From a virus: a stretch of 39,140 bases of DNA. The DNA lies in the IMG/VR virus record IMGVR_UViG_3300030329_001617, positions 1 through 39,140 of that record; one strand, given 5' to 3'. Below are positions 21,901-31,444 of the stretch, in pieces; the first letter of the stretch is position 1, and every line of letters starts with the position of its first letter. The translations under genes and the position numbers were made by a program. The notes under the pieces are model-generated. The model saw only the letters and a list, made by a program, of their open reading frames with translations, was not told the DNA's origin and did no database searches.

Positions 21901-22233
21901 ATGGCAATAACATCAAATGTTAAACAAACTATACCTTTAACAACAGACGGTTTAGCTCAGAAATATGTTGGCACATCTGCCACTAATATTACTAAAGCTA
22001 GAATCATGAATGTTTATGGTCAAGCAAGCGCGGCTGACGCTGAGATAAAAATTTATAATGAAGGAGACGATTCTAAAACTGCTTCTAAATTAGTTTATCA
22101 CGTTAAGTTTTCAAATGCTGATAACCATGGACAAAGTTTCACAATTCCTGGAGAAGGAATTTATTGTGATGCTGGAATGTATGTTGATTTAACAAATTGT
22201 GACTTTTGTGTGATCATAGGCACATTTACGTAA
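21901..22233 (+). CDS. Small virion-type beta protein
   Basis: It encodes 110 residues, MAITSNVKQTIPLTTDGLAQ onward, after AGGAG. Alternating strands (ARIMNVYGQASAADAEIKIY, LVYHVKFSNADNHGQSFTIP, GMYVDLTNCDFCVIIGTFT) describe a single beta-sandwich. It sits among tail and head-tail joining genes. A minor structural protein is the likely role. No specific family recognised. Confidence 0.65.
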   Translation: MAITSNVKQTIPLTTDGLAQKYVGTSATNITKARIMNVYGQASAADAEIKIYNEGDDSKTASKLVYHVKFSNADNHGQSFTIPGEGIYCDAGMYVDLTNCDFCVIIGTFT

Positions 22234-22244
22234 AGAGGTAGCCA

Positions 22245-23027
22245 ATGGCGAATACTACTTCTGGCACGTATATTTTTGATAAGAATTATGCAATCGATGA
22301 TGTAATCATGGAGGCATATGAAAGAATAGGTCTTGTCGGAACTGCAGGAAATCAAATTAGATCAGCTAAAAGATCTTTAAATGTTTTATTTTCTGAATGG
22401 GGAAACAGAGGACTTCACTATTGGGAAGTAGGAACTACAAACGTTACTTTAGTTGAAGGTCAAACCGAATATAAATTTTATAGAGCAAGCGGAGATGGAA
22501 CTAGCGCTCCTTGTGTAGATGACACAGGAACAGCGGATACTTCTATTTATGGAATTACTGACATCATGCAATGTTCTTTTCGTCAGTACAATAATAACAG
22601 CGGTGGAACTCAAGCAGATACTACTATGACTAAAATAGATAGATCTACTTATGCTGGCTATGGAAATAAAACTACTAAAAGTACACCTTCAAATTTTTGG
22701 GTTCAAAGATTTATTTCTCACACTACATTAACTATTTATCCTACAGCTAATGCATCTGCTGCAGGATCAGCAAACAAATTAAAGATTTTTTATCAAAAAA
22801 GAATTCAAGACGTGGGTGCATTTACAAATGCAACTCAAGTTCCTTATAGATTCGTTCCTTGTATGACGGCAGGACTAGCTTTTTATTTAGCACAAAAGTT
22901 TGCTCCACAAAGAACACAAGAAATGAAATTATTATATGAAGATGAGTTAGCTAGAGCTTTAGCAGAGGATGGGTCAGCTTCTAGCACATACATAACTCCT
23001 AAAAACTATTACCCAGCAATAACATAA
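22245..23027 (+). CDS. P22 gp4-like head-to-tail adaptor (tail accessory factor)
   Basis: It encodes 260 residues. A helical start (FDKNYAIDDVIMEAYERIGL, then AKRSLNVLFSEWGNRGLHYW) is followed by a beta insert (TNVTLVEGQTEYKF ... YGITDIMQCSFRQ) and a helical C-terminus (RFVPCMTAGLAFYLAQKFAP, QEMKLLYEDELARALAEDGS). This all-helical frame with a W-x-x-x-G-L-x-x-W motif matches the P22 gp4 family that binds below the portal and starts the tail. It agrees with the P22-type portal and gp10-like protein. The stop overlaps the next ATG (TAATG). Confidence 0.75.
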   Translation: MANTTSGTYIFDKNYAIDDVIMEAYERIGLVGTAGNQIRSAKRSLNVLFSEWGNRGLHYWEVGTTNVTLVEGQTEYKFYRASGDGTSAPCVDDTGTADTSIYGITDIMQCSFRQYNNNSGGTQADTTMTKIDRSTYAGYGNKTTKSTPSNFWVQRFISHTTLTIYPTANASAAGSANKLKIFYQKRIQDVGAFTNATQVPYRFVPCMTAGLAFYLAQKFAPQRTQEMKLLYEDELARALAEDGSASSTYITPKNYYPAIT

Positions 23028-23827
23028 TGGCAGCTTTTTCATCAGGTAAACATGCATTAATGATTTCCGACCGTTCAGGTGTAGCATTTCCTTATAGAGA
23101 AATGGTGCAAGAATGGACAGGTCTTTGGGTGCATACTTCTGAATATGAACCTAAACAACCTCAGTTAGAACCAAAACCAATTGTTGGAGATCCTCAAGGA
23201 TTACCTCATATAAGACCTTCAAGAAAAGCTTTTGCTACTCCAGTAGTTTTAGATAACAATCCTTTTACTACAACTGGAAGCAACACAAGTGTTACAGTTA
23301 AATGTAAAAATCAACCTTGGTCTACTAATGATTATATTAGATTTACAAATGTTGAGAGAGCTGTAGGCGGTGTTGCTAAATCTACTTTAGAATTAACAAC
23401 TACTTTAAATGGAGATATAACTTCAAGCGCAACAAGTCTAGTATTAGCAGATTCTTCTCAATTTGTGGCTCCCGGTTATATATGTGTTGAATTATTTGAT
23501 AGTGATGGAAATGATGTGAGTGAAACAATTTACTATACAACAAACACTACAGCATCGAACACTTTATCAGGATTAACTAGAGGAACGGCTGCTACGATTA
23601 ATGGAGTCACTCCTGAGTCAACTACGGCAGCTGCTCATAGTAGCGGAGCTAACGTTTATGGCTCTTACAAAATTACCAAACAAACTACAACGGAACAAAT
23701 AGCTTCCCCTCCAGGCAATCTTACGGTAAGTAATAGTTTTACGTTTAGTTTAAAAAACAATGCGTCCAGCACAGAGACAGGCGGAGGATTTTTCTCTTTT
23801 GGTGGACCAGTAAATATGAGGCCATAA
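23027..23827 (+). CDS. Tail structural protein with repeated beta modules
   Basis: It encodes 266 residues. The N-terminus HALMISDRSGVAFPYREMVQ, EWTGLWVHTSEYEPKQPQLE recurs in marine phages from memory. A beta module around residues 86-118 and another at 124-211 (TTLNGDITSSATSLVLADSS, then ETIYYT, NTLSGLTRG, AAAHSSGANV) have clear counterparts in the gp10-like tail protein at 36943. The end, GGGFFSFGGPVNMRP, is glycine-rich. Probably part of the tail hub. TAATG coupling on both sides. Confidence 0.65.
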   Translation: MAAFSSGKHALMISDRSGVAFPYREMVQEWTGLWVHTSEYEPKQPQLEPKPIVGDPQGLPHIRPSRKAFATPVVLDNNPFTTTGSNTSVTVKCKNQPWSTNDYIRFTNVERAVGGVAKSTLELTTTLNGDITSSATSLVLADSSQFVAPGYICVELFDSDGNDVSETIYYTTNTTASNTLSGLTRGTAATINGVTPESTTAAAHSSGANVYGSYKITKQTTTEQIASPPGNLTVSNSFTFSLKNNASSTETGGGFFSFGGPVNMRP

Positions 23828-24531
23828 TGTCAGGATTAAGTGCATCAGGATTAAAAACACAAATTAAAAACTACACAGAAGTAGGAGATACGGTTCTTAC
23901 GAATGATGTTTTAGAAAATATTATTTTAAACGCTCAACAGAGAATTATGTATGATGTGCCAATTGATGCAGATAGGAAAGCTCAAACTGGAAGTTTAGTA
24001 GCTGGTCAAACAACTATCAACTGTCCTGCTGGAGCTTTGTTTATTAGAGGAGTTCAAGTTTATGATTCCACATCAGCAGTAACAGGAGACAATGTTTGGC
24101 TTTTAAAAAGAGACAGAACTTTTTTACAGGAATATGTTCCATCTACAGAAACAGCTAAAAGAGGAAAACCTAAATACTATGCTATGTTTGGAGGAGCTAC
24201 TGGTTTATCAGATACTACTTCTGGAAGACTAATGTTTGCTCCAGTTCCAGATGCAGCTTATATGTTCAAGGTTCATTATAATTATGTGCAATCTATTTTA
24301 GAGGGATCGGGCACTAATTACATTAGTTTAAACTTCCCGCAAGGGCTATTATACTGCTGTTTAGCGGAAACATATGGGTATTTAAAAGGTCCAATGGATA
24401 TGTTGACTTTATATGAGCAAAAGTATAAAGAAGAAGTACAGAAGTTTGCTTCACAGCAAATTGGAAGAAGACGAAGAGACGATTATACGGACGGTACAGT
24501 TCGTATTCAAATTGACTCTCCGCCTCAATAA
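23827..24531 (+). CDS. Tail adaptor-like protein
   Basis: It encodes 234 residues. A helical opening (LKTQIKNYTEVGDTVLTNDV, ENIILNAQQRIMYDVPIDAD) is followed by a beta middle (TINCPAGALFIRGVQVYD) and a helical end (LLYCCLAETYGYLKGPMDML, YEQKYKEEVQKFASQQIGRR). Many marine phages place this protein right after a gp4-like adaptor. It is probably a second ring-forming connector protein of the tail. It starts in a TAATG overlap. Confidence 0.68.
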   Translation: MSGLSASGLKTQIKNYTEVGDTVLTNDVLENIILNAQQRIMYDVPIDADRKAQTGSLVAGQTTINCPAGALFIRGVQVYDSTSAVTGDNVWLLKRDRTFLQEYVPSTETAKRGKPKYYAMFGGATGLSDTTSGRLMFAPVPDAAYMFKVHYNYVQSILEGSGTNYISLNFPQGLLYCCLAETYGYLKGPMDMLTLYEQKYKEEVQKFASQQIGRRRRDDYTDGTVRIQIDSPPQ

Positions 24532-24542
24532 GGAGTTAAAAT

Positions 24543-24983
24543 ATGGCAAATACATCGGCAATGTGCACAAGTTTCAAACAAGAAATCTTGGTGGCTACTC
24601 ACAACTTTACAGCATCAACAGGAAACACTTTTAAAATTGCATTGTATGATAGTGATGCAACTTTAGGGGCTTCTACAACTGCGTATAGTACTTCAGAAGA
24701 AATTACGAATACTTCTGGAACTGCATACACAGCAGGTGGTGCTTCGTTAACAAGTGTGACTCCAACAACTTCAGGAACAACAGCTTACTGTGATTTCTCT
24801 CCTGATATTTCTTGGACATCAGCTTCATTTACTGCGAACGCAGCTTTAATCTATAACTCAAGTGCATCCAACAAAGCGGTTGCTGCAATTGCGTTTGGTG
24901 GAGACAAGACTGTTACTAACGGTACATTTACAATTCAATTCCCGACAGCGGACGCCAGCGACGCGATAATTAGAATCGCATAA
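24543..24983 (+). CDS. Beta-rich virion protein
   Basis: It encodes 146 residues, MANTSAMCTSFKQEILVATH onward, with AAGGAG. N-terminal FKQEILVATHNF is followed by TFKIALYDSDATLGASTTAY and repeated T/S/A-rich strands ending DAIIRIA. I recall CTSFKxELLxGxHxF from many phage tail-region proteins of unknown function. It is likely a trimeric or ring-like tail component. Confidence 0.68.
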   Translation: MANTSAMCTSFKQEILVATHNFTASTGNTFKIALYDSDATLGASTTAYSTSEEITNTSGTAYTAGGASLTSVTPTTSGTTAYCDFSPDISWTSASFTANAALIYNSSASNKAVAAIAFGGDKTVTNGTFTIQFPTADASDAIIRIA

Positions 24984-24998
24984 GGAGGTAGATCCTTA
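24981..24998 (+). promoter_or_regulatory. Ribosome site held in a small hairpin
   Basis: TAAGGA (24981-24986), loop GGTAGA, TCCTTA (24993-24998). The pairing covers part of AAGGAGG and the A of the start codon, so folding would reduce initiation of the repeat-protein gene unless coupled to upstream translation (stop at 24981-24983). Confidence 0.4.
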
Positions 24999-26050
24999 TG
25001 GCCGATCAAATCTTTTCGGTTGAAGGTGTACAGGGTATAGTTAACCCTACACGTTGGAATGCTTCAAATACACCCTACGGAGAAGGCGCTTGGAATACAG
25101 GTGGCTTTACATCTCAAGATGTTATTCCGGGATGGGGTCATTTATCTTGGGGTCGTGCTAATTGGGGCGACTTAGATATTTACGAAGAAGGTTGGGGAAG
25201 AAGTACTTGGGGCAACGAGCCTTGGGGCGGCACTCATAATAAAAACGTTTTACTTACAGGTCAATACGGAACAGGATCCGTTGGTTCTATAACACCAGCA
25301 GATCAAGTAATAGGTTTAACAGGTCAGGCAGGCACTGGCTCTGTGGGAACTATTGCTCCTGCAGATGTAATGGGATTAACCGGCGTAGCTGGTACAGGTT
25401 CAGTCGGATCTATTACACCAGCAGAAATGTCTGTTGGATTAACTGGAGTTAGTGCAAGTGGTTCTATTGGATCAATTGCTCCAGCTGATGTAATGGGATT
25501 AACCGGTGTAGAAGGAACTGGCGGAATTGGTAGTGTAATAATTCCAAACGTTGGAGTTCCATTAACCGGGGTCAGTGCAACAGGAAACGTTGGTGCACCA
25601 ACTATTATTTCATTCCCAGTTATTGAACCAGCAGGATTCCAAGCCACAGCTTCTTTAGGAACAGTTATTATACCTAATGATGCAGCTTTAATTAGTGGCG
25701 TATCAGCTACAGGATCAGTTGGAGATATTGCTCCAGCAGATGTCATGGGATTAACAGGAGTAGCAGGCACTGGTGGAGTAGGAAGTGTAATTTGTGAATC
25801 TAAATATAGTGTCTCAGGAGTAGCTGGAACTGGAGCTGTAGGTACAATTTCACCTACAGAACAGGTAATGGGATTAACCGGCGTAGAAGGTACAGGAGCC
25901 GTTGGAACACCTGGAATTCTTCATTACGCAGATATTGACACAGGTTCAAATACGTCATATAGTAATATTTCAACGGGTTCGAATACTTCATATTCGGATG
26001 TTGCATCAGGTTCAAATACCAGCTATACGGATGTAGACGAAGCTGCTTAA
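24998..26050 (+). CDS. Repetitive virion protein (about eleven 20-residue repeats)
   Basis: It encodes 350 residues in three parts. Residues 45-78 are tryptophan- and glycine-rich (SWGRANWGD, GWGRSTWGNEPWGG). Residues 84-306 hold about eleven copies of a unit like MGLTGVAGTGSVGSITPAD, period 19-21. Residues 313-345 hold three copies of TGSNTSYSD-like 11-mers. Such L-T-G-V-x-G-T-G-x-V-G repeats occur in cyanophage and marine phage structural proteins. They probably build an extended beta-solenoid or fibre. The matching DNA repeats invite copy-number change. Confidence 0.75.
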   Translation: MADQIFSVEGVQGIVNPTRWNASNTPYGEGAWNTGGFTSQDVIPGWGHLSWGRANWGDLDIYEEGWGRSTWGNEPWGGTHNKNVLLTGQYGTGSVGSITPADQVIGLTGQAGTGSVGTIAPADVMGLTGVAGTGSVGSITPAEMSVGLTGVSASGSIGSIAPADVMGLTGVEGTGGIGSVIIPNVGVPLTGVSATGNVGAPTIISFPVIEPAGFQATASLGTVIIPNDAALISGVSATGSVGDIAPADVMGLTGVAGTGGVGSVICESKYSVSGVAGTGAVGTISPTEQVMGLTGVEGTGAVGTPGILHYADIDTGSNTSYSNISTGSNTSYSDVASGSNTSYTDVDEAA

Positions 26051-26071
26051 TTAAATTTTAGGAGATTAAAT

Positions 26072-27307
26072 ATGGCATCAACATACACCCCTCTCGGTAT
26101 AGAGAAAATGGCTACTGGCGAAAATGCCGGTACATGGGGAACAAAGACTAATACAAACTTAGACATCATCGAACAGATCTCGGGTGGTTATACTACTCAA
26201 GCTGTTTCAGATTCCGGCGATACTACTTTATCAGTATCTGATGGATCAACAGGTGCAACACTTGCACATAGAGTTATAGAATTTACAGGATCACTTACAG
26301 GATCAAGAAACGTAACGATCCCTTTAGACGTACAAGACTTTTATCTTTTAAAAAACGCAACATCAGGATCTCAAAACGTTGTATTTAAATACGTAACAGG
26401 TTCTGGAGACAGTGCTACAGTACCAAATGGTAAAACTGTAATTGCATATGCAAAAGCAGATGATGGCACAAATCCAAATATTTCTTTGCAAGCATTTGGA
26501 GGAGATGTTGTAGATGATACATCACCACAATTAGGTGGAGACTTAGATTGTAATAGTTACGACATTTTATTTGATGACAATACTGGAATTAGAGATGATT
26601 CTGATAATGAACAATTAACTTTTCAAAAAACATCTTCAGCAGTTAACAACTTTGAAATGACTAACCAAGCTACTGGCACAAGTCCAACACTTGCTGCAGT
26701 GGGTGGTGACTCTAACATTGATATGGTTTTAGTTCCAAAAGGAACTGGAGAAACTAAAGTTGGAACTGGAGCGGCAACTGCTACTGTTACATCAAGCGGT
26801 GCTTATGATTTAACTTTAGACACAAACTCAGGGTCTAACTCTGGGGTTATAACAATTACAGATGGAGCTAATGGAAACATTGCAATCACTCCTAACGGAA
26901 GTGGAGCTGTTGTATTAGATGGTCTATCTTGGCCTACTTCTGATGGTACGGCAAACTATATTTTAAAAACTGATGGCTCTGCATCTTTATCTTGGACAGA
27001 AATGTCAGGTGGAACATCTTGGCAAGCAGTTCAAGCTACTGGATTCACAGCAGCAGCTGGAAAAGGATATTTCTGCAATACTTCTTCTGCAGCTTTCACA
27101 GTTACATTACCAGCTTCTCCAAGTTTAGGAGATGAAGTAACGATTGTGGATTATGCAGGTACTGCAGACACAAACAACATTACAGTCGGTCGTAATTCTT
27201 TAAAGATTATGGGAAGTGCGGCAGATTTAACCGTCGCCATAGAAAGAGCAGCATTTACATTGGTATATTCGGACTCTACGTATGGATGGCTATTAAAGGA
27301 TAAATAA
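26072..27307 (+). CDS. Tail fibre-like protein
   Basis: It encodes 411 residues with AGGAG. The start, YTPLGIEKMATGENAGTWGT then KTNTNLDIIEQISGG, is the common marine-phage tail-fibre opening (GxxxGTWGxxxNxNxxxIE). The middle is a repeated strand region with PQLGGDLDCNSYDILFDDNT and VPKGTGETKVGTG. The C-terminal 100 residues (VTLPASPSLGDEVTIVDYAG, DTNNITVGRN, AAFTLVYSDSTYGWLLKD) form a typical fibre head domain. It probably attaches to the virion by its N-terminus and touches the host surface. A chaperone cleavage site is not seen. Confidence 0.78.
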   Translation: MASTYTPLGIEKMATGENAGTWGTKTNTNLDIIEQISGGYTTQAVSDSGDTTLSVSDGSTGATLAHRVIEFTGSLTGSRNVTIPLDVQDFYLLKNATSGSQNVVFKYVTGSGDSATVPNGKTVIAYAKADDGTNPNISLQAFGGDVVDDTSPQLGGDLDCNSYDILFDDNTGIRDDSDNEQLTFQKTSSAVNNFEMTNQATGTSPTLAAVGGDSNIDMVLVPKGTGETKVGTGAATATVTSSGAYDLTLDTNSGSNSGVITITDGANGNIAITPNGSGAVVLDGLSWPTSDGTANYILKTDGSASLSWTEMSGGTSWQAVQATGFTAAAGKGYFCNTSSAAFTVTLPASPSLGDEVTIVDYAGTADTNNITVGRNSLKIMGSAADLTVAIERAAFTLVYSDSTYGWLLKDK

Positions 27308-27312
27308 TCCTC

Positions 27313-29241
27313 ATGGCTAACTATAAAGAAATTAAAGGATTCAACATACAATCCAAATCAGCGGATCCCGTTCCTTTTGCACAGGCAAAAACAGAAAGTC
27401 CTTGGGCAGGAAGCTGGGCTTCTGGTGGAGATATGAATACGGCTAGAGGCGCTATGCTTGGAGGAGGATCTCAAGATTCTAATGTACAAGCAGGAGGAGT
27501 TACCCCATCTTATACAGATGCTTCGGAAGAATATAATGGTACTGGTTGGTCAGAAATAACTGAAATGAACACTGCTAGAGCTTTTTCTGGGGGATCAGGA
27601 GCTAATGCTGAAGGTGTTGTTATTTTTGGTGGAAGACATCCTAGCGTGGGTGATGATTATGCTGTTACAGAATTATGGAATGGAAGTAGCTGGGTTGAAA
27701 AAGGAGATTTAAACACAGGAAGATCAAGAGGTGCAGGTGCAGGAATACTTTCAACGGCTGCTTTACTTGCAGGTGGAAGAACTGATCCACCACCATCATT
27801 ACAAGATGAAGTAGAAATTTATAATGGAACTTCATGGACGGAAGTCAATGAGCTTAATACTGACAGAATAAATGCTGCAGCATTTGGAACAACTACATCG
27901 GCAATACTTGGAACAGGAGGTACATCAGGAGGCGATCAAGCAGGTACTACTAATGCAGAATCTTGGAATGGCACATCATGGACAGAAACCGGAGAGGTAA
28001 ATACAGCTAGAATTGAATTAGGAGGATCTGGTTCTAGTAATACTGCAGGTTTAATTTTTGGAGGTTTTTCTAGCCCACCAGATACCCAGCATACTCAAAC
28101 AGAATCTTGGAATGGAACTTCATGGACAGAAGTGAGTGAATTAGCAACAGGTAGATCTACAGTATCAGGAAGTAGTGTAACTAGTAATACAGTTGCATTA
28201 GTTGCAGGTGGATGGAATGGCACAGCTTATGTAGCTTCAACAGAAGAATGGGCTTTCTCAGGAATCCCACCAACAGCACCAGCCGTTGGTTATTCTGACG
28301 CGATTTTAGGAGATATGTATTACAATTCAACAACAGGACGCTTTAAAGGAGTTGTGAGTGATACCGGAACATGGGCTTCTGGACCTAGTTTAAATACAGC
28401 TCGAAGATATTTAGGAGGAGCGGGTACTCAAACTGCTGCAGCAGCGATTGCTGGACAAAACTACCCTAGTTTTTATTCTTTAACCGAAAAATATGATGGC
28501 TCTTCATGGAGTGAAAGTGGAGATACAAACACAGCTCGAGGTCGTTTAGCTTCAGGTGGAACTCAAACAGATGCATTTGTAGCGGCTGGAAATTTAGGAC
28601 CTCCGGGTGATACGAATAGTGCTGAAAAATTTGATGGTACTTCGTGGACAAACAATCCAACTATAAATACTGCACGGGGAAATATAGCAGGAGCAGGAAG
28701 CGGTACAGCTGCAGTAATTTTTGGTGGTAATCCACCGGGCCCGGATGCACTAACAGAACAATTTAATGGCTCATCATGGACGGAAGTTTCTGATTTAAAT
28801 ACTGCAAGATATTCTTCAGCGGGAGACGGAACTTCAACAGCAGCTTGGAATGCTGGAGGACATGATACTACAATACCAGGGGAGTCATCTAAAGTTGAGC
28901 AATGGAATGGCAGTTCTTGGACTGAAACACCATCACTTAATACGCAAAGAGCTTATGGTGCTGGGTTTGGAACAACAACTTCTACAATCGTTATGGGTGG
29001 ACAAAATCCTGACACAGGTGGATCCACTGTAATTGCTAATACAGAATTTTATAATGGAACTGCATGGAGTGAAGTAGGAGATTTAGGAACAGCAAATAAA
29101 TTTCAAGCTGGAGCTGGAGGTACTGCTAGTTCAGGAATTTCTATAGCCGGCAGCCCAGGACCTGGAGATGGAACCGCAACAGCTAACACTGAAGAATGGA
29201 CAAAAGCAGATTTTTTAAGTAAAACAGTGACAACAAGTTAA
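27313..29241 (+). CDS. Kelch-type double beta-propeller protein 1
   Basis: It encodes 642 residues. N-terminal anchor MANYKEIKGFNIQSKSADPV is shared with the two later paralogues. Six Kelch-like units follow (each ~48 residues, ending ...NGTSWTEV then NxLNTAR), then a linker ILGDMYYNSTTGRFKGV (~335), then six more units. The pattern T-E-x-W/Y-N-G-T-S-W-T-E and GTxxAAxxFGG marks Kelch/galactose-oxidase-type blades, so two six-bladed propellers are likely. Such surface modules bind glycans or proteins, so receptor binding is the best guess. Ends in TVTTS. Confidence 0.8.
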   Translation: MANYKEIKGFNIQSKSADPVPFAQAKTESPWAGSWASGGDMNTARGAMLGGGSQDSNVQAGGVTPSYTDASEEYNGTGWSEITEMNTARAFSGGSGANAEGVVIFGGRHPSVGDDYAVTELWNGSSWVEKGDLNTGRSRGAGAGILSTAALLAGGRTDPPPSLQDEVEIYNGTSWTEVNELNTDRINAAAFGTTTSAILGTGGTSGGDQAGTTNAESWNGTSWTETGEVNTARIELGGSGSSNTAGLIFGGFSSPPDTQHTQTESWNGTSWTEVSELATGRSTVSGSSVTSNTVALVAGGWNGTAYVASTEEWAFSGIPPTAPAVGYSDAILGDMYYNSTTGRFKGVVSDTGTWASGPSLNTARRYLGGAGTQTAAAAIAGQNYPSFYSLTEKYDGSSWSESGDTNTARGRLASGGTQTDAFVAAGNLGPPGDTNSAEKFDGTSWTNNPTINTARGNIAGAGSGTAAVIFGGNPPGPDALTEQFNGSSWTEVSDLNTARYSSAGDGTSTAAWNAGGHDTTIPGESSKVEQWNGSSWTETPSLNTQRAYGAGFGTTTSTIVMGGQNPDTGGSTVIANTEFYNGTAWSEVGDLGTANKFQAGAGGTASSGISIAGSPGPGDGTATANTEEWTKADFLSKTVTTS

Positions 29242-29277
29242 TTATGTTTTATAAGATAAGAAAAGGAGGAAACAACT

Positions 29278-29562
29278 ATGGCGTATAAATACTGTACAGC
29301 GACGAACTGGGGAAAAGGCTTCTTCACTCATGAAGAGAGAAGACAGTTTCACCTTGGAGGTCATCCTGCTGAAGTATGGGTTGTAGGCGATAATCTTTAT
29401 GGCGATCAATGGATTAGCAAAGTAGGCGGTGCTTTAAAAACTAAAGCAGAAGCACAAGCTCTTGTTGATGCACAAATCGAATCAGCGCAAGCTGCTTACG
29501 ATGCATTATCGGATGAAGATAAAAACTTACAAACTAGACCAGTTAAATATAATTTACCATAG
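29278..29562 (+). CDS. Small tail-region protein between Kelch paralogues
   Basis: It encodes 94 residues with AGGAGG 8 bases upstream. MAYKYCTATNWGKGFFTHEE then RRQFHLGGHPAEVWVVGDNL, and a C-terminal helix LKTKAEAQALVDAQIESAQA. I recall this sequence type from other marine phages, where it also lies among fibre genes. It could be a fibre chaperone or a small adaptor. No known domain. Confidence 0.65.
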   Translation: MAYKYCTATNWGKGFFTHEERRQFHLGGHPAEVWVVGDNLYGDQWISKVGGALKTKAEAQALVDAQIESAQAAYDALSDEDKNLQTRPVKYNLP

Positions 29563-29571
29563 GAGTCCTTT

Positions 29572-31443
29572 ATGGCAAATTACAAAGATATAAAAGGTTT
29601 TCATGTTCAAAGCCTAAGCACTGATCCTGTTGAAAATCAATTTGCAGCAGGAACGTGGTCATCTGGAAATAATTTAAATACTGCTACGGCAGAGGTATAT
29701 GGTTCTTCAGGATCACAAACGGCTGCATTAGGTGCAGGTGGATTAAGTCCTCCTGGAAATACCGCTCTTAATAAAACAGAAACTTATAATGGTTCTGCTT
29801 GGTCAGAAGTAAGTGAGTTAAATGTATCTAGATGGGGTATTTCTTCTACAGGAACTACCACAGCTTCTATTGCTTTTGGATCAAAAACTTCACCAAGTAG
29901 TTTTACAGACACAGTAGAATCTTGGAATGGAAGTAATTGGAGTGAAACAACAGAACTTAATGGTGATAGACACAGCTTGGGAAGAGCTGGAACTTCGACC
30001 GCAGCTCTTGCTTTTGCAGGTAGACCAGGAACAAGTTCTATGTCAGCTCTCACTGAAAAATTTAATGGAACATCTTGGACAGAAGTTGGAGATTTAAACA
30101 CGGCTAGAGGATATATAGGCTCTGCGGGACAAACTAATACCGCAGCTTTAGGATTTGGTGGAGACGAACCTCCTAACTCAAGCGCAGCAGAACAATGGAA
30201 TGGAGCTTCATGGTCAACTGTTGAAAGTTTAAATACAACTAGAAACGCACCGGGTGGTTTTGGAACATCTACTGCAGCAGTAGCTGCTGGTGGTGGTCCA
30301 AACATTGCTAAGACAGAAGGCTATAATGGCACTACTTGGACTGAAGGTGGGGATCTTACTGAAGGTAGATCATCAGGAATTGCAGCTGGAACAAGTTCTG
30401 CTTCTGGTGTTTACGCAGGCGGATACGCAGCTCCAGGAGTTTCTTCAAACACGCAAGAATGGGACACAGGACCTTCAACATTTTCACAATTAAACGAAGG
30501 ACAAGTTTACTATAACTCTTCCTCAACAAATGCTTTTAAAGTTACAGCAACAAGTGTTCCAGGAGGAACCTGGGCATCAAGTAATAATATGAATTCGAAA
30601 CGTAGAAATTGTGCAGCTTTTGGAACCCAAACGGCTTCAGTAGCAGCAGGATCGGGTCCACCAGATACTTCTAACACAGAAGAATATGACGGATCGTCAT
30701 GGACTGAAGTTACTAATATGCCAACGGCTTTAGGTAGTAATATGGGAGCAGGCACACTAACATCAGGGTTATCTTTTGGTGGTTCACTTAATACTCCTAC
30801 AGCTTCTACAGATAAAGCTGAAACCTATGAATATGATGGAACTAACTGGACAGATGGCACAGATTTAAATCAAGCTCGGCACGCTGGTGCAGGAATGGGA
30901 GCATCTCAAAGTGCAGCGATGTGTGCTGGAGGACATAGTCCTAATTATGCTAATACAGAAATTTATAATGGAACTTCATGGACGGAAGTCAGTGAATTAA
31001 ATCAAGGAAGACAACTTTTATGTGGAGTAGGAACAACAACTGCCGCGTTGGCGATTGGTGGAGATCCAAAACCACTTCCAACACAAAGTGAAAGTTGGGA
31101 TGGTACAACTTGGACAGCTCAAGGAGCTTTATCTGTAAACGTTTATGCAAACGCAGGATTTGGAACTTCAACTTTAGCAATCGCAGCTGGAGGATTACCT
31201 CCATCAACAGATACAAATGCTAATATGAGATCTGCTCAATATTGGAATGGATCATCTTGGACAGAGGTTTCAGAAATGGCTACTTCAAGAGCGTCAGCTC
31301 AAGGAACCGGAACAGGTCCGGCGGGACTTGTATTTGGAGGATATAATCCTCTTAACAATCCTCCTTCTTATGATACTGATGCAAATAAAACAGAAGAATG
31401 GGGCGGACTGACTGTAGTAAACAAAACAATTACATTAGAATAA
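29572..31443 (+). CDS. Kelch-type double beta-propeller protein 2
   Basis: It encodes 623 residues with TAGGAGT upstream. It has the same plan as protein 1: anchor MANYKDIKGFHVQSLSTDPV, six units (NNLNTAT, SELNVSR, TELNGDR, GDLNTAR, ESLNTTR, GDLTEGR), linker EGQVYYNSSSTNAFKV (~315), then six units of weaker consensus (NNMNSKR to SEMATSR). It ends VNKTITLE. The linker and anchor are conserved but loop content differs most, as expected if the loops meet the host. Two bases separate it from protein 3. Confidence 0.8.
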   Translation: MANYKDIKGFHVQSLSTDPVENQFAAGTWSSGNNLNTATAEVYGSSGSQTAALGAGGLSPPGNTALNKTETYNGSAWSEVSELNVSRWGISSTGTTTASIAFGSKTSPSSFTDTVESWNGSNWSETTELNGDRHSLGRAGTSTAALAFAGRPGTSSMSALTEKFNGTSWTEVGDLNTARGYIGSAGQTNTAALGFGGDEPPNSSAAEQWNGASWSTVESLNTTRNAPGGFGTSTAAVAAGGGPNIAKTEGYNGTTWTEGGDLTEGRSSGIAAGTSSASGVYAGGYAAPGVSSNTQEWDTGPSTFSQLNEGQVYYNSSSTNAFKVTATSVPGGTWASSNNMNSKRRNCAAFGTQTASVAAGSGPPDTSNTEEYDGSSWTEVTNMPTALGSNMGAGTLTSGLSFGGSLNTPTASTDKAETYEYDGTNWTDGTDLNQARHAGAGMGASQSAAMCAGGHSPNYANTEIYNGTSWTEVSELNQGRQLLCGVGTTTAALAIGGDPKPLPTQSESWDGTTWTAQGALSVNVYANAGFGTSTLAIAAGGLPPSTDTNANMRSAQYWNGSSWTEVSEMATSRASAQGTGTGPAGLVFGGYNPLNNPPSYDTDANKTEEWGGLTVVNKTITLE

Positions 31444-31444
31444 C

